A DNA stretch of 64,000 nt, from NCBI GenBank assembly GCA_022828145.1, contig JAJEJA010000104.1, positions 45,201 through 109,200 on the forward strand, in the 5' to 3' direction. The number at the start of each line of letters is the position of its first letter. Position 1 is the stretch's first letter. The position numbers and the translations under genes are program-made. This stretch comes from Candidatus Poribacteria bacterium (GTDB lineage Bacteria > Poribacteria > WGA-4E > WGA-3G). This document shows, one piece after another, positions 17,736-27,051 of the stretch. The notes under the pieces were generated by a model, which had not been told where the DNA came from, searched no databases, and saw nothing but the letters and a program-made list of their open reading frames with translations.

Positions 17736-19589
17736 TCATTTTGGTTTGCGTTTTGGTGTGTTTTCTTTTATGTCAGGTTCACCGTCATGGAAGAATTTTG
17801 TTTGTATATATTGTTGCCCTACAGTGAAAATGTTATTACATAACCAGTATAAGACGAATCCGGAAGCCCAGTTATAGAAGATGAAGACGAAGATAAGTGG
17901 CATGAACTTCATAAGTTTTGCCTGCATACCTGTTGATGCTGGCGTTGGTGACATACCCCCTACAAATTTCTGCTGGAGCATGGTTGTTACACCATTTAAG
18001 ATCGGTAAGAATCTTATTGCATCAATAGTGCCAAACGCTGGTAGTATTATAGGTATTGAAAACGGCAGTTTATAGAGTGTATCTGGTGCTGACAGATCGT
18101 TTATCCATAGCAGAAATGGTGCCCCTCTGAATTCTACTGCGCTTCCCAATAGTGCAAAAAGCGCCCAAAAGATTGGCAATTGGGGTATCCATGGAATACA
18201 TCCGCTTAAAGGGTTTACACCGTTTTCTTTGTAAATTCGCATGGATGCTTTGTTGAATTTCTGCGGGTCATCCCTGTATTTCTCCCTTAATTCAGTCAAC
18301 TGTGGTTGCAGTTGCTGCATTTTCTTCATAGAAACGTGTGCTTTTCGTGTTAGTGGGAAAGATATGACTTTTACCAAGAATGTTAGCAGAATAATGGCTA
18401 TACCGTAGTTTTGAAAAACATGATATAATCCTTTGACAACCCATAACATTGCCCATGCCACTGGTGCAAAGAAACCGAAATCTATAATTTTAGGTAGTTT
18501 TATTTCTGTTTCTACTGCGTTTGGAGGTGTGACCTGCTTCAATATGGTATCGTCTTTTGGTCCGACATACAAACGAAATGTGTGTGTCTGTTTTTCCAGG
18601 GACGCGAGACTAAATTGAGGTATCCTTAGAACTGCGGTTTCTGTCGGTGCCGTAACGACGTCAGCTTTATCCTTGTTTGCTTCATCATTAACTAACAGAT
18701 ATGTAGACTTAAGTTCTGGATCGGGGATCATTATTGCGCTAAAGTACTGACTGCTTAGACCTGCCCAGAGGACTGTTATATCTACTATTTCCTGTTTGAG
18801 TTCACGTTTTGGTTTACCTGTGCCAATATAAGTTATTGCGCCTTCAGTGCCTCGTCTTCCGCGTTTCCCAGTCATTTTTTCGTATTCGTTTAAATCAGCA
18901 TTAATCCCGGGTCCCCACTGTAGTTCATATCCATTGATAGGATTGCTACCGCCGATTCTCACTGGATCAGGTGAATCAGAGACATTTTCAAAGGTCATGT
19001 TTAAATCAACAGTATAACTATTGTTATAAAAGACAAACTGTTTGGAAACCTTTAGCTGCTGATCAATCACCGTTGTAAAGGTAAGCGTCTCTGTCTCTTG
19101 TGTATCTGAGAGTTTTATATCTGTTTTATCTGCTTCCCAGGTTGCGTATTTTAGGTTATTTTGCTCGTTAAAATTTACGATACCAGAGAGTGCAAGGCAG
19201 TTAACCGCTGTATCGGGAATAAGGTTCAAGGGACTGTCTTTGTCGTTATTGGATCTATCGGGAAAGCGTAACGCTCCGTTCTCTTTTTTTTCTACCAATT
19301 CCCAACGTTTAGCTTCTGCCCACTTCTCATTAAAAGTGATGTTGTAGGTTGAAGTTTCGACGTGAACCTTCGGATCGTCTGGGCTGTCCTGTATCGTAAT
19401 TGGTATAGGGATCGTAGGATCGCTGCTGTTTATTTCTGGTTCCTCACCTTCAACTGTGTCAGCGGGTGGTGTTTCTTCAGATATACCGGGTTCAGTGAGT
19501 TCTGGTGCAAAGAACCTTGGATAGACTTGGCTCCAAATGATCATGACTGCAATCATTAAGACAAGTGCGAGTATGTAACGTGCTCCCAT
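17736..19589 (-). CDS. yidC: membrane protein insertase YidC (Gram-negative type)
   Basis: Inserts and folds inner-membrane proteins with or without SecYEG. The 617 residues begin with a signal-anchor helix (5-25) followed by a long acidic periplasmic domain (about 60-380), which is characteristic of diderm bacteria. The conserved 60KD_IMP core of five membrane segments (about 385-590) then starts at PVAWAMLWVVKGLYHV. The KVISFPLTRKAHVSMKKMQ loop and the tail ending KRKPK are basic and face the cytoplasm. It is full length and sits between yidD and jag. Confidence 0.95.
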   Translation of the reverse strand: MGARYILALVLMIAVMIIWSQVYPRFFAPELTEPGISEETPPADTVEGEEPEINSSDPTIPIPITIQDSPDDPKVHVETSTYNITFNEKWAEAKRWELVEKKENGALRFPDRSNNDKDSPLNLIPDTAVNCLALSGIVNFNEQNNLKYATWEADKTDIKLSDTQETETLTFTTVIDQQLKVSKQFVFYNNSYTVDLNMTFENVSDSPDPVRIGGSNPINGYELQWGPGINADLNEYEKMTGKRGRRGTEGAITYIGTGKPKRELKQEIVDITVLWAGLSSQYFSAIMIPDPELKSTYLLVNDEANKDKADVVTAPTETAVLRIPQFSLASLEKQTHTFRLYVGPKDDTILKQVTPPNAVETEIKLPKIIDFGFFAPVAWAMLWVVKGLYHVFQNYGIAIILLTFLVKVISFPLTRKAHVSMKKMQQLQPQLTELREKYRDDPQKFNKASMRIYKENGVNPLSGCIPWIPQLPIFWALFALLGSAVEFRGAPFLLWINDLSAPDTLYKLPFSIPIILPAFGTIDAIRFLPILNGVTTMLQQKFVGGMSPTPASTGMQAKLMKFMPLIFVFIFYNWASGFVLYWLCNNIFTVGQQYIQTKFFHDGEPDIKENTPKRKPK

Positions 19590-19675
19590 TTAATTTTAGA
19601 TGCTCCTATCATTCGTGAAACCGTAGTTGTCATTGACCATGTTTCTAATCTCAAGTTCCACCTGTATTTAAAATG

Positions 19676-19885
19676 CTACTGTAGTGGATCAAAACCCCCT
19701 GGGTGATAGGGGTGGCACTTTACCAATCGTTTTATTGTTAGCCGGATGCCTTTGAAAGTACCGTATCGCTCCAAAGCTTGCTGTGCATAGTGTGAACAAG
19801 TCGGGGAAAAACGACACGTTGACGGTAGAAGCGGGGAGATAAAGCGGCGATACCCGCGGATAGCAAAGAGAAGTAATCGGTTCAT
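19676..19885 (-). CDS. yidD: membrane protein insertion efficiency factor YidD
   Basis: A 69-residue amphipathic protein that helps YidC-dependent insertion. It contains the family core [24 protein letters not shown] with three conserved cysteines (C24, C30 and a third in [13 protein letters not shown]), and ends in the typical GGFDPLQ. It lies between rnpA and yidC, 86 bp upstream of yidC. Full length. Confidence 0.93.
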   Translation of the reverse strand: MNRLLLFAIRGYRRFISPLLPSTCRFSPTCSHYAQQALERYGTFKGIRLTIKRLVKCHPYHPGGFDPLQ

Positions 19886-20023
19886 GTTTCTTTTTTGCAG
19901 TCACACTCTTGTAGGTGACAAAAATCTGTTTTTACAATGCTAATCAGGGATAATTTTGCACGTAGCTTAATGGTTACGAGCGGCATAACCAATCCGCATA
20001 CGACCAACTCAGTAATATTATAT

Positions 20024-20380
20024 TTACGAATTTTCTGTAATAAGAACCGATGCTCTATTGAACAATTTTCTCAAACTAACTTCAACATGCTGTGCTGACA
20101 GATGACATGCAGCTTTTCTGCCGACAACGACAATATCATGCTTCGGCAGAAGTCTCGGTTTCAGTTCACGAAACGCCTCACGAATGAGTCGCTTCATACG
20201 ATTCCTCTGGACACTTTTACCAACTTTTTTGCTTACAGTAATACCTAACCGTGTCTGAAGTAATTGTGTACGGCAAACATAAATAACGAAGTAGTTATCC
20301 CAATACTTTCTACCTTTAGTATAGGCTCGTTGAAATTCCCAAGACTTTTTAAGTCTTTCTGGATGTGGTTGGTATGGCAT
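20024..20380 (-). CDS. rnpA: ribonuclease P protein component
   Basis: Protein subunit of RNase P, which binds the catalytic RNA and the 5' leader of precursor tRNA. The 118 residues include the aromatic N-terminal region (LKKSWEFQRAYTKGRKY) and the RNR signature QRNRMKRLIREAFRE at about 66-80. In most bacteria rpmH (L34) lies immediately upstream. Here the 109 bases between this gene and the HNH gene do not encode L34, so rpmH must be elsewhere. Confidence 0.93.
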   Translation of the reverse strand: MPYQPHPERLKKSWEFQRAYTKGRKYWDNYFVIYVCRTQLLQTRLGITVSKKVGKSVQRNRMKRLIREAFRELKPRLLPKHDIVVVGRKAACHLSAQHVEVSLRKLFNRASVLITENS

Positions 20381-20489
20381 ACATCAAGACTTATTCGGAA
20401 TGCTCACAGTAATCTTCCGTGAATAACTAACTAAGTTGTTTCTCACGACTTTATCATCAATTTAACCTATAGATACTCGTCTGTCAACA

Positions 20490-21002
20490 TCAGTTGATAT
20501 ATAGGTACTTTTTCCATGAAGGATGGTACCCACGAAAGTGTCGGTTAAGTTGCAAATATGTTAGGATTGATGGGGTTTTCGGTACCCGTTTCAATTTGAA
20601 TTGCGTTTCATGAAGCATTCGACTGCCTTTTTTGTTATTACAACGTTTGCATGCTGTCACAACATTTTCCCATGTTGTTTTTCCGCCTTTGGAAATGGGA
20701 ATGACGTGATCAAGCGTAAGTAGAGAAGCAGTCATTTCGCGCTGGCAATACTGACACGTATGTTGGTCTCGTGCTAACACATTTTTCCGTGAGAATTTGA
20801 CGACACTGCGCGGAACATGAACGTAATTCACCAAACGAATGACGTGCGGTATTTTGACGACTGTTGAGGGAGACTTGATTTCGGATTCAGATACTTCTTC
20901 TGTCTGAGCAGTTCCCTTAAAAACCATTTTTAATGCACGTCTTAGATTACAGACATTGATCGCTTCATAACTGGCGTTTAGTACCAAAACTGTGACATCC
21001 AC
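20490..21002 (-). CDS. HNH endonuclease
   Basis: A 170-residue protein with an unremarkable N-terminal half and a C-terminal HNH nuclease domain. Zinc cysteines are C83/C86 in CQYC and C118/C121 in CKRC. The catalytic DH of TLDHVIPISKGG is D98-H99, and the middle N of the motif is in WEN. This small HNH type is found alone in many genomes, and its physiological substrate is usually unknown. The N-terminal MDVTVLVLNASYEAINVCNLRRA is the standard opening of this subfamily, supporting the start. No partner genes are adjacent. Confidence 0.88.
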   Translation of the reverse strand: MDVTVLVLNASYEAINVCNLRRALKMVFKGTAQTEEVSESEIKSPSTVVKIPHVIRLVNYVHVPRSVVKFSRKNVLARDQHTCQYCQREMTASLLTLDHVIPISKGGKTTWENVVTACKRCNNKKGSRMLHETQFKLKRVPKTPSILTYLQLNRHFRGYHPSWKKYLYIN

Positions 21003-21148
21003 TTGCCTGTCCTCCTACAAGCAAGACATTAATACTTCGGTCTTATCTCATAATATTAACACATATAAAGCAGAATTGCAACTAAAATGTCAATCTGGTA
21101 AAAAATAGGGGACAAGGGATTGGTGTATCCCCTGTCCCTGTCCAAAGA

Positions 21149-21198
21149 GTGTGACACTTAGTGTCACACCCGTATGGGTGCAACACTAAGTGTCACAC
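21149..21198. repeat. palindrome cluster GTGTGACAC...GTGTCACAC
   Basis: A 21-base near-perfect palindrome (21149-21169) is followed at 21183-21198 by ACACTAAGTGTCACAC, which can also pair with the first half. The cluster lies about 150 bp upstream of the HNH start, in a 495-bp gap (21003-21497) with no gene. It could be an operator or the 3' hairpin of infA transcription. Confidence 0.55.
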
Positions 21199-21378
21199 CT
21201 CCTCTGGTTAGTAAACATACTTATACCTCCTTTTTCCGCAATACAGCGGGATTGAGATACCATTATCAAAAAAATGATAATGATTCACCTATACACAATT
21301 TCGGATGCACATTTGCATCTTAAATAGAGAAGGAGGCATTTAATTTTATACCATTTAGATTCATGCAATTATTCAGTT

Positions 21379-21462
21379 GTAGGTTGCGTTGAGGCACGAA
21401 ACTCGACATGTATTGTTTATAATGGGTCAAGATGTTGGGTTTCGTGCCTCAACCCAACCTAC
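21379..21462. repeat. dispersed hairpin element, copy A
   Basis: Two 31-base arms (21379-21409 and 21432-21462) are inverted copies with three mismatches around a 22-base loop. The outer ends read GTAGGTTG and CAACCTAC and the middle includes GAGGCACGAAAC. Same design as 49468-49551. It lies 36 bp after the infA stop (infA being on the minus strand) and may act as its terminator. Confidence 0.75.
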
Positions 21463-21497
21463 TTAGTTATTTGTTCTGATTTATCAAGCTCACGTTA

Positions 21498-21776
21498 CTA
21501 TGCGCCGGGATTTCGCCATACAATCCGACCGCGCGTTAAGTCGTAAGGAGACAGCTCAACTGTTACTTGATCACCGGGTAGAACCCAGATACTGTGTTGC
21601 ATCATTTTACCAGCAAGATAGGCAACAACTTTGTGGTCATTTTCGGTCAATTCTACGTGAAATAGGTTCCCAGGTAGAGATTCTAACACGATTCCCGGCA
21701 CCCGAATTGCTGTATCTTTCATCGACTTCATGTCATCTTTTCTGGTATCGTCTTGTTTTATTTCTCTTGCTTTCAT
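21498..21776 (-). CDS. infA: translation initiation factor IF-1
   Basis: Binds the 30S A site during initiation. It has a single S1-type OB fold: [18 protein letters not shown], then [20 protein letters not shown], ending in the signature [18 protein letters not shown]. At 92 residues it is about 20 longer than usual because of a charged N-terminal extension ([20 protein letters not shown]). AGGGG seven bases before this ATG supports the long start, though M16 or M19 would give the usual length. infA normally lies between secY and rpmJ; here it is solitary and about 26 kb away. Confidence 0.92.
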   Translation of the reverse strand: MKAREIKQDDTRKDDMKSMKDTAIRVPGIVLESLPGNLFHVELTENDHKVVAYLAGKMMQHSIWVLPGDQVTVELSPYDLTRGRIVWRNPGA

Positions 21777-21861
21777 CTTTTGACCCCTTTCTTATTATTG
21801 TATAGTGAATTTTAGTATTAATTTTTGCAATCATCTCTTATGTCTGTTGAGATGTATTCTG

Positions 21862-21914
21862 TTAACGAATTGTTCGTTAAAAAGGTTGACATGTCCAGTA
21901 TGAGTTGCTAAAAT
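21862..21914 (+). promoter_or_regulatory. promoter with upstream inverted repeat for the second PhyH gene
   Basis: TTGACA (21886-21891) and TAAAAT (21909-21914) have a 17-base spacer. Five bases upstream of the -35 is a perfect dyad TTAACGAA-TTG-TTCGTTAA (21862-21880), well placed for an activator or repressor. The element lies between the divergent infA and PhyH genes. Confidence 0.65.
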
Positions 21915-21963
21915 ATTTGTGCTATTCAACTGCTTAAATGGTAGTATTTAAAGGAGATAGAAA

Positions 21964-22767
21964 ATGAGTGAAGCGTTACCACTAATTGCCTATCCTGATC
22001 TTGAAAACCGAGTTAAAGCGATGGAGGAAGATGGGTATGCCTACTTACCACAGGTCATTAATTCGGAGGAACTTACTGAACTCCGTGATGCTATGGATAG
22101 GTTAACGGCGATTCCTGAGAGTTTTGATAGGCATAGTGTGCCAGAAAATGGGAGCGGGTTTCTTAACAAACATATCAATAATGCCTTTAATCGCGACCCT
22201 GTATTTCTTCATTATCTTGATAAATCCCCTGTTATTGAGTTAGCGGAAGCAGTACACGGTGGTGATTGCCATGTCATTGGCATGACGGCCTGGATGACAG
22301 GTCCTGGTCGTCCTGATCAAGGACTGCATTCAGATTGGATACCGATTTCACTTCCCGCCGATGTTCTGGAAGACCCGCGTGTTAAGGTGCCAATTTACAT
22401 CACAACCGCACACTATTATCTGGATGATCTCTATGAAGATCTAGGACCGACTAAGTTTGTTCCGGGTAGTCATCTTTCGGGTCGCCGACCGGATGGTGAA
22501 ACTGAGTGGAAGGGTGCAAAGGAACAGAGTATTCTGTGCAATGCTGGGGACGTAGTTATCTTCAGAAGTGAAGTTTGGCACAGAGGTACTGCAAATCGTA
22601 GTGATCAGACTCGCTATCTGTTACAGGTGCATTACGCCAATAGAATGATTACGCAGAAATATCCGCCTTACCTGAATCGGTTTCGGTTTAGCGAATCAAT
22701 TTTAGAACAGGCGACAGAACGTCAACAGAGGCTGATGGGTAATCATCGTCCCGGTGCTTATGACTAA
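21964..22767 (+). CDS. phytanoyl-CoA dioxygenase (PhyH) family oxygenase
   Basis: A 267-residue Fe(II)/2-oxoglutarate dioxygenase. The iron ligands are H122 and D124 in GLHSDWIP and distal H206 in SEVWHRGTA; R217 in DQTRYLLQ fits 2-oxoglutarate. It is paralogous in fold, not close in sequence, to the PhyH at 9545. The substrate is unknown. AAAGGAGA lies directly upstream of the ATG. The EamA transporter follows 53 bp downstream on the same strand and may export or import a related metabolite. Confidence 0.85.
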   Translation: MSEALPLIAYPDLENRVKAMEEDGYAYLPQVINSEELTELRDAMDRLTAIPESFDRHSVPENGSGFLNKHINNAFNRDPVFLHYLDKSPVIELAEAVHGGDCHVIGMTAWMTGPGRPDQGLHSDWIPISLPADVLEDPRVKVPIYITTAHYYLDDLYEDLGPTKFVPGSHLSGRRPDGETEWKGAKEQSILCNAGDVVIFRSEVWHRGTANRSDQTRYLLQVHYANRMITQKYPPYLNRFRFSESILEQATERQQRLMGNHRPGAYD

Positions 22768-22820
22768 TGCAACAGCGCAAATTACAGTATTTGCACCATA
22801 CCTGAGGACTTTAGTCTCTT

Positions 22821-23741
22821 TTGAATAGCAAAGAATCCATCGGGCTATCGTCAAGACGTATTGTTATCAGTGAGGACCCTCACGGTAAGATTATTGTTCT
22901 CAGTTTACTTCTTGCTTTTCTTTGGGGTGGGAATTCGCTGTCAATAAAGGTTGCTCTGGACGACATCGCTCCGATGGCACTGGCATTTATTCGTTTTCTT
23001 ATAGGTTTTGTTATTGTCGGGGGATGGTCACTTTATCGTAGAATACCTCTGGGCGTAAACCGAGAAGAGTTCTTTCGGTTGTGTTTCCTTACAGTGATCT
23101 TCATATTACAGATCATTACCTTAAACGTTGGTACCAAGTATACGTCGGCTTCCCGGTCAACTATTTTTATTAATGCCTACCCGTTTTTTACGGCTCTATT
23201 TGCTCATTTTTGGATACCTGGGGATCGCCTCTTTCTCACAAAAACATTAGGAATTATCGTTGCCTTTGTCGGGGTTTTCGTTACTGTTGCCCCAGAACTT
23301 ACAGAAGGTCAAACAAGTGTGTTCGGTGATCTCACTGTTTTGGTCAGTGGGTGTTTTTTAGGCTTAAGGGTAGTTGTTACGAAGTTATATGTCCAATCGA
23401 TTCATCCATATAGGCTTTTAGTTTGGTATCTGAGTTTGAGTCTACCGTGTTATGCGGTGTTGAGTCTGATTTTTGAACGTGGTGCTCCATTTGCCTTGAC
23501 ATTCTCTGGGTGTATAGCATTGTTTTATCAAGGCGGTGTGATTGCAGGTTTCTGTTTTTTGGCGTGGACTTCAATCCTTGAAAGATATAGTGCAAGCAAG
23601 TTAGTTGTCTTATTTTTTGCTACACCTTTATCTGGCGTGTTTTTTAGTCATCTCATTTTGGGTGATGAGCTCACTTTTAGTCTGTTAGTAGGTGCTTTTC
23701 TGGTTGCCGGAGGTATCTATCTTGTCAATATGCGGCGTTGA
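22821..23741 (+). CDS. EamA/DMT-superfamily transporter
   Basis: A 306-residue membrane protein with about ten hydrophobic helices in two EamA repeats (helix 1 LSLLLAFLWGGNSLSIKVAL at about 28-47; second repeat from about 170). Members export metabolites such as amino acids or purines; the substrate is not readable. The listed start is a TTG, with GAGG about 15 bases upstream. No better ATG precedes the first helix, so the start is uncertain by up to 25 residues. It follows the PhyH gene on the same strand. Confidence 0.8.
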   Translation: MNSKESIGLSSRRIVISEDPHGKIIVLSLLLAFLWGGNSLSIKVALDDIAPMALAFIRFLIGFVIVGGWSLYRRIPLGVNREEFFRLCFLTVIFILQIITLNVGTKYTSASRSTIFINAYPFFTALFAHFWIPGDRLFLTKTLGIIVAFVGVFVTVAPELTEGQTSVFGDLTVLVSGCFLGLRVVVTKLYVQSIHPYRLLVWYLSLSLPCYAVLSLIFERGAPFALTFSGCIALFYQGGVIAGFCFLAWTSILERYSASKLVVLFFATPLSGVFFSHLILGDELTFSLLVGAFLVAGGIYLVNMRR

Positions 23742-23769
23742 AATTTGTTGCCCTCTATAGCAATACCGT

Positions 23770-24393
23770 TTAACTCCGCACATGTTCATTGACATTTGCG
23801 GGATAAATCTCAATGTCGGTTCGGGAAATCAACATCCCGACATAGAAGGTGAGCCAGTTGCCGCAGCGTTCTATAGACATGAGTTCCTCTTCATCACTGA
23901 TGTATTCGTGAAGTTCTACATCAAATTCTTCTTTTCCTTGTTGGTTCGTGATATCAAGTTTCGCAGTGACAATCTCTTGCCGGTTGTATGTTACCTCGAA
24001 TTCCTCGTCTTCATTGTCGGGGTCAGGATAGTAGAGCGTCATGACATCGGGTAACGGATCACCGAGTTCCTGTTCGCCATCAACAATCCAACGCGAGGTT
24101 TCATACGCATCCTCGCTACCAGCAATATGGTCAACACCGATCACAGTATCACCTTCAGTGTCTTGAACGTGATACATATATCTGAGGAGACCAGGGGCTG
24201 TGTATTTCTTACGGGTGATGAGCGTATAGGTGCGCGATGTATCCCCGGTCTCCTCAAATGTAGCAATGTCTGACAGCTCAATGATGCTATTAAGTGGGAT
24301 GTCAACTAATTCATGCCGCTGCGGTTTCTGACTATCAGTCTCTTTCTTCTTACCAAATAGAGACTTTCCATCTTTCTTACCGAATAATGCCAT
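23770..24393 (-). CDS. conserved-type protein of unknown function, possibly DUF4178-like
   Basis: A 207-residue soluble, acidic protein. Its N-terminus carries a near-repeat LFGKKDGKSLFGKKK, then beta-rich sequence (RTYTLITRKKYTAPGLLRYMY; VMTLYYPDPDNEDEEFEV). There is no signal peptide or catalytic motif. The pairing with a membrane-anchored Ser/Arg-rich protein 8 bp upstream resembles DUF4178-type loci, but I could not confirm the family. The two genes are probably one operon. Confidence 0.55.
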   Translation of the reverse strand: MALFGKKDGKSLFGKKKETDSQKPQRHELVDIPLNSIIELSDIATFEETGDTSRTYTLITRKKYTAPGLLRYMYHVQDTEGDTVIGVDHIAGSEDAYETSRWIVDGEQELGDPLPDVMTLYYPDPDNEDEEFEVTYNRQEIVTAKLDITNQQGKEEFDVELHEYISDEEELMSIERCGNWLTFYVGMLISRTDIEIYPANVNEHVRS

Positions 24394-24401
24394 TTATCCA
24401 C

Positions 24402-25544
24402 CTAAAAATAACCCTTGTTATACAGTATCAACATGATTCCACCTACGATGAGCAGACTACAAAATACAAGCACGAACCACGTAGCACCAGACGTTTTCTT
24501 CTCAATGATAACTGTTTGAGGTTCAGGTGGTGCGCGTTGTGTGTTCGGCGTTACGGATGGTGTATCGTTAGTCGCGAGGAGTTCCTGTTTAATTGCCGCT
24601 TCATCAGGAAGTTCATCAACGGTTACAACTTCAGCATTCTCACCGTAGAATTTATCAGGATTTTCTTCTACATAACTTGCGATGTAGTTTTCATCAGGAT
24701 TTGTTCCCGGATCAACATAATTTGGATTCGGTTCAACTCCTTGGCTCTCGTAATAGTCTTTATAGAACTCATACTCTTCCTGTTTTTCTTTGCTCCAATG
24801 TGAGCGGTCATAGTCACGATGGTGATAGTGCCACAAGTAACTATGTCGGATAGAGTGGTTGTAGTAATCGTGGAAATAGATACCGAATAGTATGTTGTTA
24901 AACGCCATAGAAGCATGCATACTATACAGTGAATAACCTGTTACAGGATAATATCCACCGAAGTTATTGACAGTGATAGTTGAACGGGTTTGCCTACGTG
25001 CTTGTGCTGTTTGTCGGTTTGCTGTGGTGACTTTCCGTTTCAGGGTGCGGTTTTCTGCTTTGAGTTGTCTCACCTGTTTCCGATTCTGTGCAGTAGCTTG
25101 CCGTGAAGTGGTACTGTTTCGTGTTGATGAGGTATTCGTTTTTTTTGCACTGGTTGTTGCGGTTTGTTTCTGGCGTGCTGTTGTGCTGGCACGTGGTGAA
25201 GTTGTTCTCGTTGTGCGACTGCCGCTGTAACTGCTGCGACTTGATGTTGAGGTTCTGGGAGTGGTATAACTCTTTTTTGAAGAACTTCTACTATATGAGG
25301 TCTTAGGTTTTGAATAACTTCTTGAAGTTGCACTACGACTGTAACTACGGCTTGAACTTCTACTAAAACTGCGACCCCCGAAACTCCTGCGGCTTTCGCT
25401 TATATCGGGCATAAAGGCAGTTATAAAGAGTATTATCCCGAGTATTGACAAGGCTCGTTTACATTTACTGCCGATTGAAAAGTTTTGTAATTTATTGATC
25501 ATGATCTGATATATCTCCTGTGTGCTTGAACAAAGTCTTGACAA
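24402..25544 (-). CDS. Ser/Arg-rich membrane-anchored protein of unknown function
   Basis: A 380-residue protein. It has an N-terminal hydrophobic segment (about 32-46, LSILGIILFITAFM), a long low-complexity Ser/Arg/Thr-rich basic stretch (about 52-195, with many SRSSSRSYSRS-type repeats), a Tyr/His-rich patch (LWHYHHRDYDRSHW, about 240), an acidic region and a C-terminal membrane helix (TWFVLVFCSLLIVGGIMLIL). An internal ATG at residue 15 is an alternative start. The basic region is probably exposed outside the inner membrane. It is the first gene of a two-gene unit with 23770. Confidence 0.6.
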   Translation of the reverse strand: MSRLCSSTQEIYQIMINKLQNFSIGSKCKRALSILGIILFITAFMPDISESRRSFGGRSFSRSSSRSYSRSATSRSYSKPKTSYSRSSSKKSYTTPRTSTSSRSSYSGSRTTRTTSPRASTTARQKQTATTSAKKTNTSSTRNSTTSRQATAQNRKQVRQLKAENRTLKRKVTTANRQTAQARRQTRSTITVNNFGGYYPVTGYSLYSMHASMAFNNILFGIYFHDYYNHSIRHSYLWHYHHRDYDRSHWSKEKQEEYEFYKDYYESQGVEPNPNYVDPGTNPDENYIASYVEENPDKFYGENAEVVTVDELPDEAAIKQELLATNDTPSVTPNTQRAPPEPQTVIIEKKTSGATWFVLVFCSLLIVGGIMLILYNKGYF

Positions 25545-25566
25545 AAATATCTGAATTTGTTACACT
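25538..25566 (+). promoter_or_regulatory. tRNA-Arg promoter
   Basis: TTGACA (25538-25543) and TACACT (25561-25566) are 17 bases apart, placing the transcription start a few bases before the tRNA at 25578. The -35 overlaps the 5' end of the divergent Ser/Arg-rich gene. Confidence 0.65.
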
Positions 25567-25577
25567 ATTAAAACTGT

Positions 25578-25650
<73 letters not shown>

Positions 25651-25770
25651 GTTTTATTTTTATGTCGGTTCGAAACTATTATAATTAGATGTATCATTCA
25701 ATAAATATTATGTTATCATATAATAGGATTGTGTGTCAAGGTCTGTAGGGATATTTTAATGGAGGAAACC

Positions 25771-26034
25771 ATGCACCATGCATCAATCGTAGAACATCTG
25801 GCACCGCAGGCTCACGAATTAGGCAAAGCAGAAGGTATTGAACAAGGAGAAACAAATGCGAAACGAGATAGTGTCATCAAGTTATTGACGCATCAGTTTC
25901 CAGATGTTTCAGACGCTGTTGTTGAGGAAATTCACAACATTCAGGAACGTTCACGTCTTGATACGTTGTTCGATCAGATTCTATCTGCAACATGCTTTGA
26001 TGATATTGATTTGAATGGTATTGGCGGTCAGTGA
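25771..26034 (+). pseudogene. C-terminal remnant of an Rpn/PD-(D/E)XK transposase-family nuclease
   Basis: An 87-residue frame starting at the ATG preceded by GGAGG (25761-25765). Its opening SIVEHLAPQAHELG aligns with the segment PIVDYVAPQAYERG about 80 residues from the end of the nuclease at 55194-56075, and the remaining helical part is similar in character. The catalytic N-terminal two thirds are absent. It lies 120 bp after tRNA-Arg, a common insertion site. It may still be translated as a small protein. Confidence 0.65.
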
Positions 26035-26165
26035 AAGTGATAACACCAATAATTTGGTAAACTCTAATTTAGACAGTTGGCGGACAGTTGGAAATCGAAA
26101 CCGAACCTGCGAAATACCTATTGTGATGGCAACGATGACAAGAACTTTAAACATAGAGGAAAATT

Positions 26166-27038
26166 ATGGCTCTTGATATACGTGATTCAGGTCTTTTAGA
26201 CCTAATTGATTCAGATGCAGAAGTTAAACAGGTGGCTACGGGATGTAAATTCACGGAAGGTCCTCTCTGGAACTCCGTTGGTAGATACTTGCTCTTTAGC
26301 GATATTCCTGCCAATAAAATGCGTCGATGGGATGAAGAATCTGGCATGACAGTTTATAGGGACCCTTCAGGGAAGTCTAACGGTTTGACTTATGATAGAG
26401 GTGGTCATCTGATTGCATGTGAGCATGCAAACCGGCGCGTATCTCGCACAACAGCGGATGGAGATGTCCTCACAATTGCATCTCACTACGAGGGGAAAAA
26501 ATTCAATAGTCCAAACGATATTGTGGTGAAAACTGATGGTAGTATGTATTTTACAGATCCTCCGTACGGGTTGTCCTCTGCATCAGAAAAGGAACTTGAT
26601 TTCCATGGTGTTTATCGTTTGTCCCCTGATGGCAATACAGTAACCCTTCTTGTGGACGATTTTGATAGACCGAACGGGATCTGTTTATCGCCAGATGAGA
26701 CTATACTTTATGTTAATGACACACAACGCATGCATGTCCGTGCTTTTGATGTGAAAGAGGATGGAACAATAGCGAATGACCGTATCTTTGCCGAAGAGAA
26801 AGGGGAGAATGGCAAACCTGATGGGATGAAGGTAGATAAGCAGGGAAACCTTTATGTTACTGGACCGAACGGTATTTGGGTATTTGCATCGGATGGAAAA
26901 CATCTCGGAATTATCCTCGTTCCAGAACGGTGCGCGAACCTTGCTTGGGGTGGTGATGAATGGAAGAGTCTTTTCATCACGGCAAGTACATCCGTTTACC
27001 GCATAGAGTGTAAAGCAGAAGGAATAGCGGTTTCATAA
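26166..27038 (+). CDS. SMP-30/gluconolactonase/LRE-family protein
   Basis: A 290-residue six-bladed beta-propeller, family of lactonases that hydrolyse sugar lactones with a divalent metal. Signatures: KFTEGPLWNSVGRYLLFSD at 32-50, with the metal-ligand glutamate in TEGP; NSPNDIVVKTDGSMYFTDP (about 119-137); PNGICLSPDETILYVND; and DGMKVDKQGNLYVTGPNG near the C-terminus. The substrate is unassigned. Full length, cytoplasmic (no signal peptide). It is 13 bp upstream of dut, so possibly in the same transcript. Confidence 0.85.
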   Translation: MALDIRDSGLLDLIDSDAEVKQVATGCKFTEGPLWNSVGRYLLFSDIPANKMRRWDEESGMTVYRDPSGKSNGLTYDRGGHLIACEHANRRVSRTTADGDVLTIASHYEGKKFNSPNDIVVKTDGSMYFTDPPYGLSSASEKELDFHGVYRLSPDGNTVTLLVDDFDRPNGICLSPDETILYVNDTQRMHVRAFDVKEDGTIANDRIFAEEKGENGKPDGMKVDKQGNLYVTGPNGIWVFASDGKHLGIILVPERCANLAWGGDEWKSLFITASTSVYRIECKAEGIAVS

Positions 27039-27051
27039 TGCCAGGTTTATT

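Noticed and set aside
20381..20489. rpmH (L34) expected upstream of rnpA
   Set aside because: None of the minus-strand frames in these 109 bases encodes the basic L34 sequence.
21265..21290. Fur-box-like sequence (ATGATAATGATT)
   Set aside because: Only one half resembles the consensus, the neighbouring genes (HNH, infA) are not iron-related, and the region is AT-rich.
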